From assembly GCF_050624435.1 (NCBI RefSeq), contig NC_134547.1:33505419-33569418 (forward strand): a stretch of DNA of 64,000 bases, given 5' to 3'. Positions within the stretch are counted from its first letter, which is position 1; each line of letters opens with the position of its first letter. A program made the position numbers and the translations under genes. This DNA comes from Tenrec ecaudatus. Taxonomy: Eukaryota; Chordata; Mammalia; Afrosoricida; Tenrecidae. Below, in pieces: positions 11,545-24,150 of the stretch. The notes below the pieces were generated by a model. That model searched no databases and had not been told where the DNA came from. It saw only the letters and a list, made by a program, of their open reading frames with translations.

Positions 11545-12295
11545 GGTTAATGATCATGAGCTTCACTGTCTTCTTTGTTGAAGTGCATGTTCTAGTTGTC
11601 TGCTATTAAAAAAAAAGTTGTCTTGTTGAGGCTTTGAAGTTTTCTATAAATTTTAGAGATCAGAACTTTGGTTGATATGTCCTTGTGAAAAATCACCCCC
11701 CTACCCCACAGTCTATGTGTTATAGTTTTATTCTTTTTTTTATATTAATTAACATGAGGTTTTATTCTTTTTTTTAATTTTTATTTTATTTTAACAATTT
11801 ATTGGAGCTGATACAATTCTTTTCACAGTTCATACATATACATACATCAATTGTATAAAGCACATCTGTACAGTCTTTGCCCTAATCATTTTTTTCTCTT
11901 TTCTTCTTTTACATTTTATTAGGGACTCAAACAACTTTCTTGTTGAATTCTTTGGATACATGTAAGTCTCCAGTTTTCAGGAGGTCTCAGTCATCCAGTT
12001 TGTGTTCTGGTTATTTTTGTATGTTTTTCACTGTATTTGATAGTGTGTTATGTAATGTACTAGGGACCCTAAATTTGCCCCTATTTTTTCATTGATCATC
12101 TTTATAATTTTAGGTTTTATACTTAGATCGTTGATTCTATTTGAGTTTGCTTTTACAAATGGTGTGAGATATGGGTTGTGTTTCATTCTTCAGCAAGTAA
12201 ATATCCAGTGTTGCCAGTAACATTTGATAGAGACTATGTCCTCTCCACTCAATGTGTTTCAGGCCTTTATTAAAGACGAGCCACCAAGCCTTGAC
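11545..12295 (-). mobile_element. LINE-1 ORF2 3' portion, antisense
   Basis: Antisense L1 homologous by eye to 16150-16620 in the longer copy. It covers the end of ORF2 and is interrupted at 11755-11945 by an antisense HAL1-like 3' fragment. It is cut at about 12295 by the sense HAL1-like copy and probably continues at 14080. Confidence 0.7.
11755..11945 (-). mobile_element. HAL1-like 3'-end fragment, antisense
   Basis: The fragment holds the family's terminal 3' block (ACATACATCAATTGTATAAAG, read on plus) behind a T-rich start, and is under 200 bp. It looks older than the neighbouring copies. Confidence 0.6.
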
Positions 12296-12299
12296 GACA

Positions 12300-14075
12300 A
12301 CATTCCTGCTCAAAGCAGCCAATCCACAGAGAAGATCATATGGCCGGCCCTACTATGAGACACGGCATCCCTCACTGACCTATAGCCCTACAGGGAACAA
12401 CATTGGAGACACAGTGTAGGAATTGTGCTGATCTGATCCAACCACACCCAGGCAAAACACTAAGGGCGTGCAACAGAACAGCAAGGGGAACAGAGCAAGG
12501 ACGTCCCCAGGGAACACCATAAATAGACTTTGGGGCCAGGTCTTGGCACCCATCAGATTCGACAGGAAAACACTCCTAAAGGTCAATAAACAGTCCTTGA
12601 ACTAACTACAGGCTTTTGTTTTGTTATTGACTTTTTGTTGTTGTTGCTGTTTTGTTTTGTTGCTTGCTTTTGCTCTGTCTTATTTTTGTGCATGTTATTA
12701 TTTATGCAGGCACGTCTAAATAAAATAGGCTAGATGAACAATCTGGAGGAGAAAACAACGGGACCGACAGTTCCAGTGGGACATGGGAGAGGGGGAGGTG
12801 GGGGAAAGAAAGTAGTGTTAACAAACTCAGGGACAAGGGAACAACAAGTGATCCAAATCAGTGGTGAGGAAGGTGTAGGAGGCCTGGTAAGGCATGATCA
12901 AGGGTAATGTAACCGAGAGGAATTACTGAAACCCAAAGGAAGGCTGAGCTTGATAGTGGGACAAGAGGAAAGTAAAAGGAAATAGAGGAAAGACCTAGGA
13001 GGCAAAGAGCATTTATAGAGGTCTAAATAAAGGCATGTACATCTGTAAATATATTTATATATGAGGATGAGGAAATAGATTTATGTGCATATATTTATAG
13101 GTTTAGTATTAAGGTAGCAGATGGACATTGGGCCTCCACTCAAGTACTCCCTCAATGAAAGAATACTTTCTTCTATTAAACTGGCATTCCATGATGCTCA
13201 CCTTCCTGACACAGTTGCTGAAGACAAAGGGATGCATAAGCAAATGTGGTGAAGAGAGCTAATGGAGCTTGGCTATCAAAAGATATAGCATCTAAGTTCT
13301 TAAAGGCTTGAAGGTAAACAAGTGGCCATCTAGCTCAGAAGCAACAAAGCCCACATGGAAGAAGCACACCAGCCTGTGTGATCACTAAGTGCCCAAGGGA
13401 TCAGTTATCAGGCACCAAAGAACAAAAAAAAAAAATCAAATTATTGTAAATGAGAGGGAGTGCAGAGTGGGGACCCAAATCCTATTTGATCTGTGGGCCA
13501 CTGGACATCCCCTTGCTGAAGGGCCACGGGCAGGAGATGAGCCAGTCAGGGTGCGATGTAGCAACAATGAAACACACAACTTTGCTCTAATTCCTAAATG
13601 CTTTACCCCCCCACCCCCCACCCACTATATGACTAGACCAGAGGATGTACAGTGGTGCAGATAGGAACTGGAAACACAGGGAATCCAGGACAGATGATCC
13701 CTTCAGGACCAGGCGTGTGAGGGGCGATACTGGAAGGGTAGAGGGAGGGGGTTAGGTAGAAAGGGGGGATTACAGGGATCTACACATAACCTCCTCCCTG
13801 GCGGACAGACAACAGAAAGGTGGGTGAAGGCAGACGTCAGACAGTGTAAGATATGACAAAATAATAATAATTTATAAATTTTCAAGTGTTCATGAGGGAG
13901 GGGGAGAAAATGAAGAGCTGATGCCAGGGGCTTATGTGGAGAGCAAATGTTTTGAGACTGATGAGGGTAACGAATGTACAAATGTACTTTATACAATTGA
14001 TGTATGTATGGATTGTGATAAGAGTTTTATGGGTCCCCAATAAACTGATGTAAAAAATTAAGAAAATGTTAAAAA
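12300..14075 (+). mobile_element. HAL1-like element, 5'-truncated (sense)
   Basis: About 1.78 kb of the family's noncoding 3' region. It starts in the block equivalent to about 62060 reversed and continues through the purine-rich GACATGGGAGAGGGGGAGG segment and the TATATTTATAT block. It ends with CCCCAATAAACTG and an A-rich tail (14030-14075). There is no ORF1, because the 5' end is truncated. It is inserted in antisense L1. Confidence 0.8.
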
Positions 14076-14079
14076 AAAA

Positions 14080-15185
14080 ACCCAAAAGAAGAATGTATCA
14101 CCAGGTGACCAATATTAAAGGAGATACTATATATACAATTAAAAAAAGAAGAATGACATTAGAATCAGGATTGTGTGATATGTGTAGTTTGCTTTGGGTA
14201 ATCTTCCTATTATTATTAATAATTAATTATTAATAATAATAAACAACTCACGGCCACCAAGTCACTGCTGACTCATAGAGACCCCTTGTGGGTTTCTAAG
14301 ACGAACTGCTCACGGGATTAAAAAGGCCAGTCTTTATACAGCAGAGTTACTAGTGGTTTTGAACTGTCAACCATATAGATTGCGGTCCAATGCTTAACCA
14401 CTACACCACCAGGGCTCCATTTCCTATTAATAAGCATGGGGTAGTCTTCCATTTATGCCATTTATGCAGTTCACTTTTGGTTTCTTGTAGTAACATTTTG
14501 TGGTTTTGTAATTGTCTTTGTATTACAGGTGTTTTAAGGTCTTTTTGTTTCTCTGATTAATTTCTAAGTATTTAATCTTTTGGGTGGCTATTATAAATGG
14601 CAGTGGCTTCCTCCTCAGAGCTCTCTTTGCTAGCATACTTGATTGGTATGTTGAAATTGTACCTTGTCACTTTGCTAAATTTTTCAATTAGTTCCAATAA
14701 ATATTTTTTTGCTGAGCATTTTGGAATTTTCTAGGTTTAAGAAAATGTCATCTGTAGATCGAGAGAGATTTACTTCTTCTTTGCCAATTTGGATGTTTTA
14801 ATTTCCCTTTTTTGCCTGATAGCTTTAGTTTGGTAGCTTAAGACTTCCAGCACAATATCGAAAGAGTGATAATAAATGCTATCCTTGTCTGGTTCTTGTT
14901 TTACAAGGAGAGCTTTCAGTTTCTGTGTTAAGAACAACGTTGGCCATTGATTTTAAGTATATGCCCTTTATTATGATGAGTAATTACTCCTCTATTCCTA
15001 TTTTGTTGAGTGTTTTTTTTTTTCAGGAACGTGTGCTGGATTCTGTCAAAAGCCTTTTCTGTATCAATTGATATGTGGTTCTTTCCTTCCACTTAGTTAT
15101 GTGCTGGACCACATTGATTGCTTTTCTAATGTTGAACCATCCTTGCATACATGGGATGAATTCCATTTGGTCATGATGTATTTTT
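14080..15185 (-). mobile_element. LINE-1 ORF2 region, antisense
   Basis: Antisense L1 polymerase sequence. The reversed FADD-type reverse-transcriptase site is near 14745 and the upstream finger region reaches 15180. It holds an AfroSINE at 14245-14418, then abuts the 3' end of another L1 copy. It is probably the continuation of the L1 at 11545-12295. Confidence 0.75.
14245..14418 (-). mobile_element. AfroSINE, antisense
   Basis: On plus it reads from GGCCACCAAGTCACTGCTGA to CCACCAGGGCTCC, the exact reverse orientation of the AfroSINE 5' end (GGAGCCCTGGTGG). Near-duplicate TTCCTATTA...TAATAA sequence on both sides looks like the target-site duplication. Confidence 0.85.
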
Positions 15186-15525
15186 TAAAATTTCGCTTTA
15201 ATTATATTTTTTACAAATTATAGAAACATTTATTAAACAAAAATGTCAACATTTTAAGTGACTGATTCTCAATATATCCCTCATATAGGTCTATACACTT
15301 TAAAAAACATAATGTAGATGAGAGTTTACATTTCTTATCACCAATTTTGTATTCAACCATCTAAACTGCTAATCAAACCCTCATCAACTTACCCTTCCCT
15401 TGCTGCTTGATTTACCTTTTCATGCAAATCTATATCCATTGCTCATTGTTTTACACCCTTTCTTTTGCTCTTTCCATTTTTGGCATATTCCAAAGTCTGT
15501 TCCCTTTGGTATGAAAGTCATTTCC

Positions 15526-15555
15526 TTCTTTCCCTTCCCTTCCCTTCCCTTCCTT
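15526..15555 (+). repeat. (CTTCC)n simple repeat
   Basis: About six units of a CTTCC pentamer inside the L1 3' untranslated region. Confidence 0.85.
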
Positions 15556-16895
15556 TCTCTTTATAACAGCGGTCACATATGGTATTTTTCCTTTTGTGAT
15601 CGGCTAATTTTAATCAGTATAATATTCTCCAGGTTCATCCATGCATTGAGGTGCTTTGGGGGTTTGGTCATTTACTTTAGGGCTAAACAGTATTCCATCA
15701 TGTGTATGTACCAGCATTTCTTTATCCATTCCTTAATTGATGGGAATTTAGGTGGTTTTTCATCTTCTCATTATTGTGAACAGTACTGCGATGGACATGC
15801 CTGTGCATATTTATGTTTGTGTTATAACTCTTCTTTAGGATATATGCTCAGCAGAGGGACACTGGATCTTATGGAATTTCTATTTGCAGTGATTTGAGGT
15901 GGTGTCATATCACTTTTAACAGTGATTGTATGTATTTAAAATCCAACTAGCAGTGTACAGAGTTTCAATCTCTCCAGCATTTTAATTTTCTGATTTTTAA
16001 AAATTTGGCTTTTACTGTTGGTGCAAGGGGGCAGCTCATCATAGTTTTGATTTGCATTTCCTAAATGACCAGGGATCGTGAGAATTTCTTCGTGTGTTTG
16101 TTGACTATTTGGATATTGTCCTTGGTGAACTGTCTGTTCATGTCCTTTGCTCACTTATTACATATGTTATTCATCATTTTCTTATTGAAGTATTGCAGAC
16201 TTTAGAGGTTTTAGAAGTTCTATGAATTTTAGAGTTGATCCCTTTGTTGTGTCCCTGTCAAGATTGTCTTCCACTCTGTGGGCTCTCTTTTTACTCTATT
16301 GATGCACATGCATGTCTTATTTTCAGTAGGTCCAAATAATCTATGTTTCCATCTACCATGTTTCCTTTATTATATTTGATAATATATATATGCCTTGAAA
16401 TAGGGCCCTTAAGTTTGTCTCTATTTTTTGTTTGATGATCTTTACAAATCTTGGATTTACATTTAGGTCTTTGGTCCTTCTTGAGTTAGTTTTTGTACAT
16501 GGAGTGAAATATGGCTCCTGTTTCATTCTTCTACAGATGAATATCCAATTTTGCCAGCACCATTTGTTAAATAACTTATGTCTATTCCATTTCATGTTTT
16601 TGGCCCTTAGTTGAAGGTCAGTTGTCTATAGGTGGACGAATTTATTTCTGAGTTCTATATTCTGTTCCATTGGTCTATCTATCTCTCCAGTACCAGGCTG
16701 TTTTAACTACTGTGTCTATATATGGATTTTGAGGTCTAGAAATGAGAGTCCTCCTACATTGTTGTTCTTCTTTGATTATCCTTAGTTTATGCCTCTTCAT
16801 ACCAAGACAGTAACCAAAATTTCTATTTATTTAAAGAATTAAATTGGGATATGGAACATAATTGCATTGTATTTGGAGATTGCTTTTCATAGTAT

Positions 16896-17108
16896 GAGGA
16901 GCCCTGATGGCATAGTATTTACACATTCGGCTGCTAACTTCAAGGTCAGCAGTTTGAAACCATCAGCTGCTTCTTGGGAGAAAGACATGGCTTTCTGTTC
17001 TTGCAAAGAGTTACAGTCTTAGAAACCCACAGGGGCAGGTCTACTCTGTCCTATAGGGCTGCTAGGAGTTGTACTCAACCCCAGGGCAGTGAGTTTTAGG
17101 CAGGATTG
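16896..17108 (+). mobile_element. AfroSINE, nearly complete
   Basis: The best AfroSINE in the window. It starts GAGCCCTGATGGCATAG, then has the GGCTGCTAACTTCAAGG block with tRNA-like promoter elements, the GGGAGAAAGACATG block and CACAGGGGCAGGTCTACTC. It ends CCCAGGGCAGTGAGTTT. Its clear match is a principal reason for calling the genome afrotherian. Confidence 0.9.
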
Positions 17109-18959
17109 ACATTTTTGAAATATTAAGCTTTCTTGTCTATGAACATGGAATATTGTTCCATTTGTGGAAGTCCTGTTGGGTTTCCTGTTGAATTGTTCTG
17201 TACAAGTCTTTGTACAAGTCTTTCAGTCAGATTTGTTCCTAAGTATTTCATTTGTGTGAGTGTGGATATTTTAAATAAATAACCCCACTTTTTTGGTTTC
17301 TCCTTCAGAGCTCTGTTTGTTAGTAAAAATTTTTTTGTATGTTAATTTTATATCTTGCCATGTTGATGAATCTTTTTATTGTTTCCGAGAACTTTTCTCT
17401 GCATACGAAATCATATCATCTGTGAATATTAAGGGTTTTCCTTCTTTGCTAATTTGGATGCCTTTGATTTTGTTTTTGTGTTGTTTAATAGCTCTGGCCA
17501 AGACTTCTAGCACAATGTTGAATAAGAGTGGTGGTAAGGAGCATAATTTTATGGTTCCTATTCACAAAGAGAATGCTTCTAGTTTCTCCCCATTGAGCAA
17601 GATGTGGACCATTGGTTTTGCATTTGTTTCTTTACTTAGTTGCAAAATTTCCCTTTCATTTGTGTTTTACTGAATATTTTAAAAATCAGGAATCAGTGTT
17701 GCAAATTGTCAAATGAGTCGTGTTAGGATCATATTGTTCTTATATTTTGTATTGATTACATGGTGGGATACACTGATTGTTTCTTCAATGTTGAACTATC
17801 CTTGCATGCCTAGGATGAATCCCACTTGATCATGTTGCATTATTTTTTGTTATGTTATTGGATTCTATTGGCCAATATTTTGTTGAGAATTTTTGCATCT
17901 GTGTTCATGAGGCATGCTGGTCTGTAGTTTGTTTTTTTTTTTAATCTCAGTGGTGTCTTTGCCTGATTTTGGTGTCAAGTTATCCTCCTTTTAAAAACAA
18001 ACGGGAATTTGCTGTCCTTTTCTACACTTTGGAATAATTTATGAAGAATTGGTTTCAACTCTGATCTGAAAGCTTGCCAAAATTTTCCAGTGAAGCTATC
18101 TGGTCTTGAACATTTTTTTGGTTGGGAATTTTTTAATATCAATCTATTTCTTAATTGTTCTGGGTTTGTTGAGATCTTCTTTATCTGTGTTAATTTAAGT
18201 AGATAGAGTGTTTCTAGAAATATGTCCATTTCATCTAGGTTTTCAAATTTGTTGTCTTTTGTAGTAATATGCTCTTATTCTTTTAATTTCATTTGGATCT
18301 GTTGTGATGTCATCTCTTATTCCTGATATTGAATCTTCTCTTATATATTGTTATATTTGATAGGGTTTTGTCAAATTTGTTCATTCTTTCAAAGTACTAA
18401 CTTTCTGTCTTCTTTATTTTTTCTTACTGCTTTGCTGTTTTCTGATTCACTTATTTCTGCTTTAGTCTTTATGATTTCTTTTCTCTTGATTATTGGAGGC
18501 TTATGTTGTTGCTTAGACTGGTTGTTTAAGATGCTGAGTTAGGTGTATTTTTTACATTCTCTGTTCTTTTTTCCTGTGTGCAATAAATTGCCTTCTGAAT
18601 ACTGCTTTGGCTTATATTTTGCTTTTTCAGTATATTTTGGTATATTGTATCTTTGTTCTTGTTTGTTACAAGGAATTTAACAGTTTATTTCTTATTTTAT
18701 CAACTCCCCAGTGTTTGATTTTTGTGCTTGCAATTCCTGTTGTTATTACTAATTTTATAGCTTGTGGTCTGAGAGAATGGATTGTAAGATTTTAGTATTG
18801 TAAAATGTATGAAGGGTTGCTTTGTGTCTTAACACATGGTATGCTTCATGTGCACTAGAAAAGAATGTATGTTGCGTTGCTGGTGAGGGCAGTGCTCTGT
18901 AGTTGTCTACGAAGTCAAACTGGTTAATTATATTGTTTATTTGGAATGGAATCACATTG

Positions 18960-19325
18960 AGTTGGCCAGAACCTGACCAGCTGGAGATTTTTGAGCCTGT
19001 GAACTGGTGCATATTGTTGCTGACTTTATGGATGGCCTATCCAGATTTGACCTTGCCTATGGATGCAGACTTCACAAGGTTCCAACTGGAATAAAGACTC
19101 CTCATGTAGAAAAATATGATTGTCTTCTCAGAAAACTGGATTAATGTAAGTGGGCAGTATATAAATTAGATACGCAAAATTGGGGGATAAAGGCATGAGG
19201 TGGTTGACTTACAAACTTTCATAGGGGGGCGGGTCATAGGAAGATAAGGTTAAGGTGTAGGTGTTACTTAATTGCAATCATGAAACTAAAGAATTATGTA
19301 CAGTTGCCAGGCTGGAAAGGGATTG
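18960..19325. repeat. Unclassified repeat shared with 27500-27815
   Basis: About 330 bases align by eye with 27500-27815. Shared blocks are TTTTTGAGYCTGTGAA, ATTGYTGCTGACTTTA, TGCAGACTT..AGGTTCCA and GTAAGTGGGCAGTAT. I could not assign a family. At both places it lies beside an LTR-like segment with TTATTGTGCCAACCTGG, so it may belong to the same LTR element. Confidence 0.55.
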
Positions 19326-19429
19326 ATTGAGTTAGTTTATTGTGCCAACCTGGCCGATAAACACATGTGGGTTAATTTAAGGGAGGAGAGATAAATGGCT
19401 CAGTGAGCCTTGCCTTTTTAGTTCTTGAA
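19326..19429 (-). mobile_element. LTR fragment, ERVL-like, antisense end
   Basis: GTTAGTTTATTGTGCCAACC and GATAAACACATGTGGG match the start of the antisense LTR at 55140. Only about 100 bases remain before an AfroSINE piece. Confidence 0.55.
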
Positions 19430-19553
19430 ACCCCCAGGTTCTGTCTGTAACTCTTTATGGGAGTAGAAAGCCTCCTCTCTCTTCCAAAGAACTGCTGGTG
19501 GTTTCAAACTGCAGACAGATCGTGCAGTTAGCAGCCCAATGCATAACTACTAG
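19430..19553 (-). mobile_element. AfroSINE fragment, antisense
   Basis: It carries reversed AfroSINE blocks (AACCCCCAGGTTCTGTCTG at the 3' side and GCAGTTAGCAGCCCAATGC at the 5' side) and is truncated. Confidence 0.6.
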
Positions 19554-19554
19554 A

Positions 19555-20497
19555 GATAAAGAAAAGTACAATAAACAAGACTAGGGATAACTGAAAAGAA
19601 GAGAGAGAGAGAAAAGAAAAATGAAGAGATAAACTAAAAGGAAAAAAGAAGACAGAGATGGAAAGGATAAAACAATGGAAGAAAAAGAACAACAAACAAC
19701 AAACAAATCAAGGAGTTAATTGTATCGGGTATGGCACCTAGTATGGGTTGGTACCTTCTGTCTTCTAAGGCAGTTACTGCAATCTTTGCGGTCTAGGGTT
19801 AAATCTCCCGATCAGAAGTAGTCAGGGTTGTATCCCATGGTGACTAATGTCATAGAACTTTTTCCCAGAAGGAATTATGTTGGGAGGCTGATTATGGAAG
19901 GAGTTTCTGCCTGTACAGGGAAGCTCAGGAACCCCAGGACCGTATGTTCTCCTGGCTTGATGATGTGGAATTCAAGCAATGCCAGACATGGGGGTGGTAT
20001 GCCTGATGCCCAACTCAAAGGTCACAACTCTGACAGAGCAGTGAGGCAGAGCAGTGTTTATGTGGGGGTGTCACTGGCAGCTGGTTGTGGGAAGGTGGGG
20101 CCTGGCCAAACTTCTGTTCATTAGAAGCATGTGGAGGAACTAAGGACGACCCCAGCTTTCTTGTTGCCAGCTAACAAAGTAGGGCATTGTCTGATGGAGT
20201 TCTGTCTGTAAAAGATTAAGATGGCCATGCCACAGCAGCCAAATCACCTCTCTTACAACCTTTGTTCAACTTCGTCTCGTAGTCAGTATTCATCCATCTA
20301 TCTGTCCTTTCTTCTGAATCTCGGGATTCCAGAGTACCATCTGTATCTGTTTTATTAGGTCTCTTGTGCCTTTCTGTCTTTCACGTAAAGGGTCTGTGTA
20401 ACATGTCTCCCTAGTTTACCATCTTTCTGGAAGTTGTTTGATCCATCTTTTAGAAGAAAACAAGGGTAAATATATAAAGATAATAATATTTATTAGC
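19555..20497. other. Purine-rich tract and unassigned sequence
   Basis: An A/G-rich tract (19555-19720) is followed by moderately GC-rich sequence with no recognised gene. It could be an L1 5' or 3' noncoding region, but I see no diagnostic block. A 98-codon plus-strand frame at 19828-20124 shows no family motif. Confidence 0.3.
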
Positions 20498-20665
20498 TAG
20501 GTGCTTTTGGTGTTATATTGTTAACTTCAAGGTTGGTGGTTCAAATTCACTCACTGCTCCTTCAGCGAAAGATGAGGCTCTGTGATTCCATAAAGATTTG
20601 CAGCCTCAGAAACCGTACATAAATGAGTTGGAATCAAATTGTTGGAAGTTATTTTGATTTTATTT
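20498..20665 (+). mobile_element. AfroSINE, diverged
   Basis: GCTAGGTGCTTTTGGTGTTA, AAGGTTGGTGGTTCAAATTC, CAGCCTCAGAAACC and GTTGGAATC occur in AfroSINE order, sense strand. Confidence 0.65.
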
Positions 20666-20921
20666 GGGTTCTATTAATTGGTAGTTACCAGGAAAAGATG
20701 GGGAGGAATGAGAAACCAATTTTAGATTAGATATAGTTGTGATATTTAATAATGTGACATTGAATGAGGGTATGGCGAATAAAGCAGGTCTAGAGTCAAT
20801 GATATTGCTGAGAATTGCTCAAGAGGAAAGGGTATCAGTACTGAAGAATTTGACATATATAAATAGCAAAACCTCTAACCAAAAGCTGAAATGCAAATCA
20901 CTTAAGGATGAATATGAAAGA

Positions 20922-21050
20922 AAGATGGGACTTTCTACTCCTGTATGGGCTATGATCTCGGAAACCTACAGGGGCAGTTCTACCCCGTCCTGTAGGGTCA
21001 CGATGGGCTGGAATTCAGTTGATAGGAGTGAGTTTGGGTTGAGTAAGGGT
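20922..21050 (+). mobile_element. AfroSINE 3' part
   Basis: GGAAACCTACAGGGGCAGTT and CCTGTAGGGTCACGATGG, then the T/G-rich tail, match the AfroSINE 3' half. Confidence 0.75.
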
Positions 21051-21379
21051 GAGTGTAGGCAGATAGGTGTATGGGTAGGTACAGGTACACAACTATTGGT
21101 CTCTCCTTGAGAGAGGCAAAGGGTATAAAGCGTTCCATCATCTCATAAAAGAAACAAATCTACAGGGCTAATAGTGCCCATGAGCTATAATTTCACTAAC
21201 CTTGAAACTCCAATGTCTCAGGAAGCCCTCTGGACTCAGTTGGTTCAGTTAGTCTGGGCTTTTCAAAAATATTTCATTTTGTTCTATATTTTTCCCTTAC
21301 TATCTGGGACTAACCAATATGTACTTAGTAAGAGTGATCAGTGACAGCACATTGTTTTATTAGTTGGTTTTTAATACTT
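21051..21379. other. No feature recognised
   Basis: Sequence of ordinary composition with no recognised repeat, gene or RNA. Confidence 0.3.
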
Positions 21380-21560
21380 ACATCATATCATTCCATGTTT
21401 CAATCACATCAAGTAAAATTGTATAATTGCGACCACAATTCATTTTCAAGCATTCTTTTTCTACATAGACTCCTTGACATCAGCTCCCTTTCACCCCATC
21501 ATGCCCTCCTTCTGAACCCCTAAGACATTTTATTTTTAAATTTTTCTAAGACCTTTTAAG
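21380..21560 (-). mobile_element. L1 3' UTR fragment, antisense
   Basis: Sequence with ATCATTCCATGTTTCAATCA and ACATCAGCTCCC resembles the antisense L1 3' tails at 15200-15450 and 49755-49980. Short and diverged. Confidence 0.4.
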
Positions 21561-22925
21561 TCTTGGACCAAACTACCTTTGCATAGTAGTAGAGTGGAAT
21601 GCAAAACAAAGGACACTAACCATATGAAAAATTCTATTCTAAAAAAAATATATCTGCATGAGACCAATAAGCCAACAATAAGCATGTCTTGGGATCTGAA
21701 GGGACATGCAAATTTTACCGAAAAGGGCTTTATTTCCCACTTTGGAGATGCTGATGGAGCAGTTTTTGTGTTCAGAGTTTGATAATGGGTTTAGGAAAAT
21801 AGAGAAAAAAGACCATATATGAGATTAAAAAATTTAAAAATACCCTACACATGAAGGGGTTTCACTGATGATAAGAAATGCAGGTTGGTACAGGGGTTAG
21901 AGGCAGGCAATGTACTGCAGCCTGATTTATATCTTTGTTTTGAGTGGTGGTTGAGGTCCAGCAGGTCTGACTTGCTTGTCAAAGAACAAGGCAGGCAGCA
22001 AGGACGCAGGCTGCACTTAATTTGCAGAGCTTGTAAAATTCAGGAAACAAGAATTGACAGAACCATCCAATTTTACCTCAGGATAACATCTAAATTATAT
22101 TCTAGTGTTCCTCTTCATCTCCAAAGATATTTGCTGGAAGGGCTGAGGGGTTACAGAGGTAGAGCTGGTTGAGAAAGGAGTGGTGGTGGGAACTTCACAG
22201 TCAGCCATGGCTACTGGGCTTGAGATTAGTGAATGCCATTCTGTTCCCCACTCGAGTTAACATCGATGCAGGGCAACTGGTGAAGCGTCCTGTTCTGTTC
22301 AAATTGGGCGCACATGTGTTATTTTATTTGTTTTTATTTTGGTTTTAAATTAAAAAAAAAAGGAATCGAAGCTGAAGAATGCAGGGTGGCTAGATAGAGT
22401 GTGGTGAACGATGGGGGAAACCCGGCATGCAGATATATTATTTTGTTGCTCACAATGTATCTCCTAACTTTTAGTATTGAGTATTCACTGGAAAAGGGAG
22501 ATTGTACACAAAAGCAATATTCTTGGATTTTACCAAAAAACAGGGATTTGTGTCAATGTTTGGTTTTATAGCATAGACAGCCTCCTATGGGGATTCAGTA
22601 ACTGCTGCTTCAGAATGGGCATAAACTCAACAATTAGGCACCATCTTTACTCTTCCTCATTTCTGTACACCTGGCGTGTTCACTTATTTGTGCTACCACC
22701 AAATCCTCACACGTTTACATTTTTGTCCTCTATGAAAAGAGGTGGTAGAGATTTCTAAAGTTTTAGAAGCAACAGAACCTGCATGGAATGAATTCCTTGT
22801 TACCTCTTGGGATAGAGTCCAAAGTAGACCCATCACACCTTGTTAGTAAGAGTTCACCCAGATTCAGGGATCAAAACTCTTCTCACAGGACTGGGGTGCT
22901 CAGAGCTATAGACCATTCTGCTAGT
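21561..22925. other. Low-repeat stretch, no gene recognised
   Basis: Apart from short simple A-runs (22349-22361) I see no known repeat. Open frames of up to 95 codons on the plus strand lack recognisable motifs and flanking splice patterns I can trust. Confidence 0.35.
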
Positions 22926-22927
22926 TA

Positions 22928-23045
22928 AGAAGTGAGTCACTGTCCTTGTTTTGCAGATAAAGAAACTGGGACTCAGGGAAGTCATTACTGTCCCAGATCA
23001 CTCATGAAGATGACATCTGCATGTGGCTTTCAGAGTCCAAATTCT
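22928..23045 (+). repeat. MIR SINE
   Basis: The core TTTTGCAGATAAAGAAACTG, followed by CTCAGGGAAGTCA, is the central domain of the mammal-wide MIR SINE, an old tRNA-derived repeat shared by all mammals. Confidence 0.75.
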
Positions 23046-23094
23046 GGGATGCTGCTTCTCTCTCATTTTAGTCAGTGCAGCACCTGTGCATTAT

Positions 23095-23960
23095 TTTTTA
23101 AAATTTAAATCATTTTATTGGGACTCATACAACTCTTATCACAATCCATACATACATCAATTGTGTAAAGCACCCTTATATATTCGTTGCCTTCATCATT
23201 CTCAAAATTTACCTTCCGCTTGGGTTCCTGGAATCAGCTCCTCATTTTCCTTTTTTCCCTCCCCCTCCCTCCCTGATCCTCCCTCCCTCATGAACCCTTA
23301 ATAATTTATAAATTATTATTTTATCTTATCTTACATTGCCCAGCGTCTCCCTTCACCCACTTTCCTGTTTCCCACTCTCTAGAGAGGAGGTTATATGTAG
23401 ATATCCGAGATCGGTTCCCCCTTTCTACCCACCCTTCCCTCCAGGTATCGCCACTCTCACCCTTGGTCCTGAGGGGTCATCTCTCCTAGATTCCCTGTGT
23501 TTACAGATTCCAATATGTACTGCTGTACATCCTCTGCTCTAACCAGGTTTGCAAGGTAGAATTGGGATCATGATAGTTGGGGGGAGGAAGCGTTTAAGAA
23601 CTAGAGGAAGGTTGTGAGTTTCATAATTGCTACACTGAACCCTGAGTGACTCATCTCCTCCCCACTACCCCTCTGCATTGGATGTCCAGTTGTCTACAGA
23701 TGGGCATTGGGTCCCCATCATGCGCTCCCCTCATTCACGATGATGTTTTTTTCTCTCCCGCCTTTGGTGCTTGAAACTTGGTCCCCTTGGCCCTTCATGA
23801 TCACACATGTTGGTGTGCTGCTTCCATGTGAGCTTCTGGGCTAGATGGCCGCTTGTTTACTTTCAAGCCTTTAAGTCCCAAGACAGTATAGCTCTCGATA
23901 GCCGGGCACCATCAGCCTTCTTCACCACACTTACTTATGCACATATTCATCTTCAGCGTA
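23095..23960 (-). mobile_element. HAL1-like element, 3' fragment, antisense
   Basis: It begins on plus with the reversed poly(A) and AATAAA (TTTAAATCATTTTATTGGGA) and continues through the CCTCCCTC pyrimidine-rich block and the AGACAGTATAGC block. It is truncated near 23960, which is about 870 bp of noncoding 3' region. Confidence 0.8.
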
Positions 23961-24150
23961 AATTTTTTCCTTTATGTTGAACACAATTCAGTCATTTTGT
24001 TTGATATGAAAGCTAGTAAACAGTGCCATAATTTGGACATTTCATTGTAATGGGGGTGAACCTTCAGATAGACACATTATTTTACTTTTATTTTATTTTC
24101 TCCTCATTCCTTCTCTCCCTTTCTCCAACTATGTCTCTACTTCCACCACT
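23961..24150. other. Spacer before RTE, unassigned
   Basis: AT-rich sequence without a recognised element. Confidence 0.3.

Larger units (their letters stand above)
15186..18955 (-). mobile_element. LINE-1, 3' UTR plus most of ORF2, antisense
   Basis: This is the longest L1 with ORF2 in the window. Reading leftwards on the minus strand it has upstream polymerase (18955-17450), a reversed FADD-type reverse-transcriptase site near 17410, the C-terminal region (17280-15900) and a 3' untranslated tail of about 350 bp (15560-15190). That tail does not resemble the HAL1-like 3' region elsewhere in the window, so two L1 lineages are present. A pyrimidine repeat (TTCCC)n lies at 15526-15555. An AfroSINE interrupts at 16896-17108. 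There are many stops and no intact frame. Confidence 0.85.

Noticed and set aside
15400..15897. 165-codon plus-strand open frame
   Set aside because: It is the antisense shadow of the L1 3' UTR and ORF2 end; the Phe/Leu/Ser-rich protein is an artefact of T-rich reversed L1.
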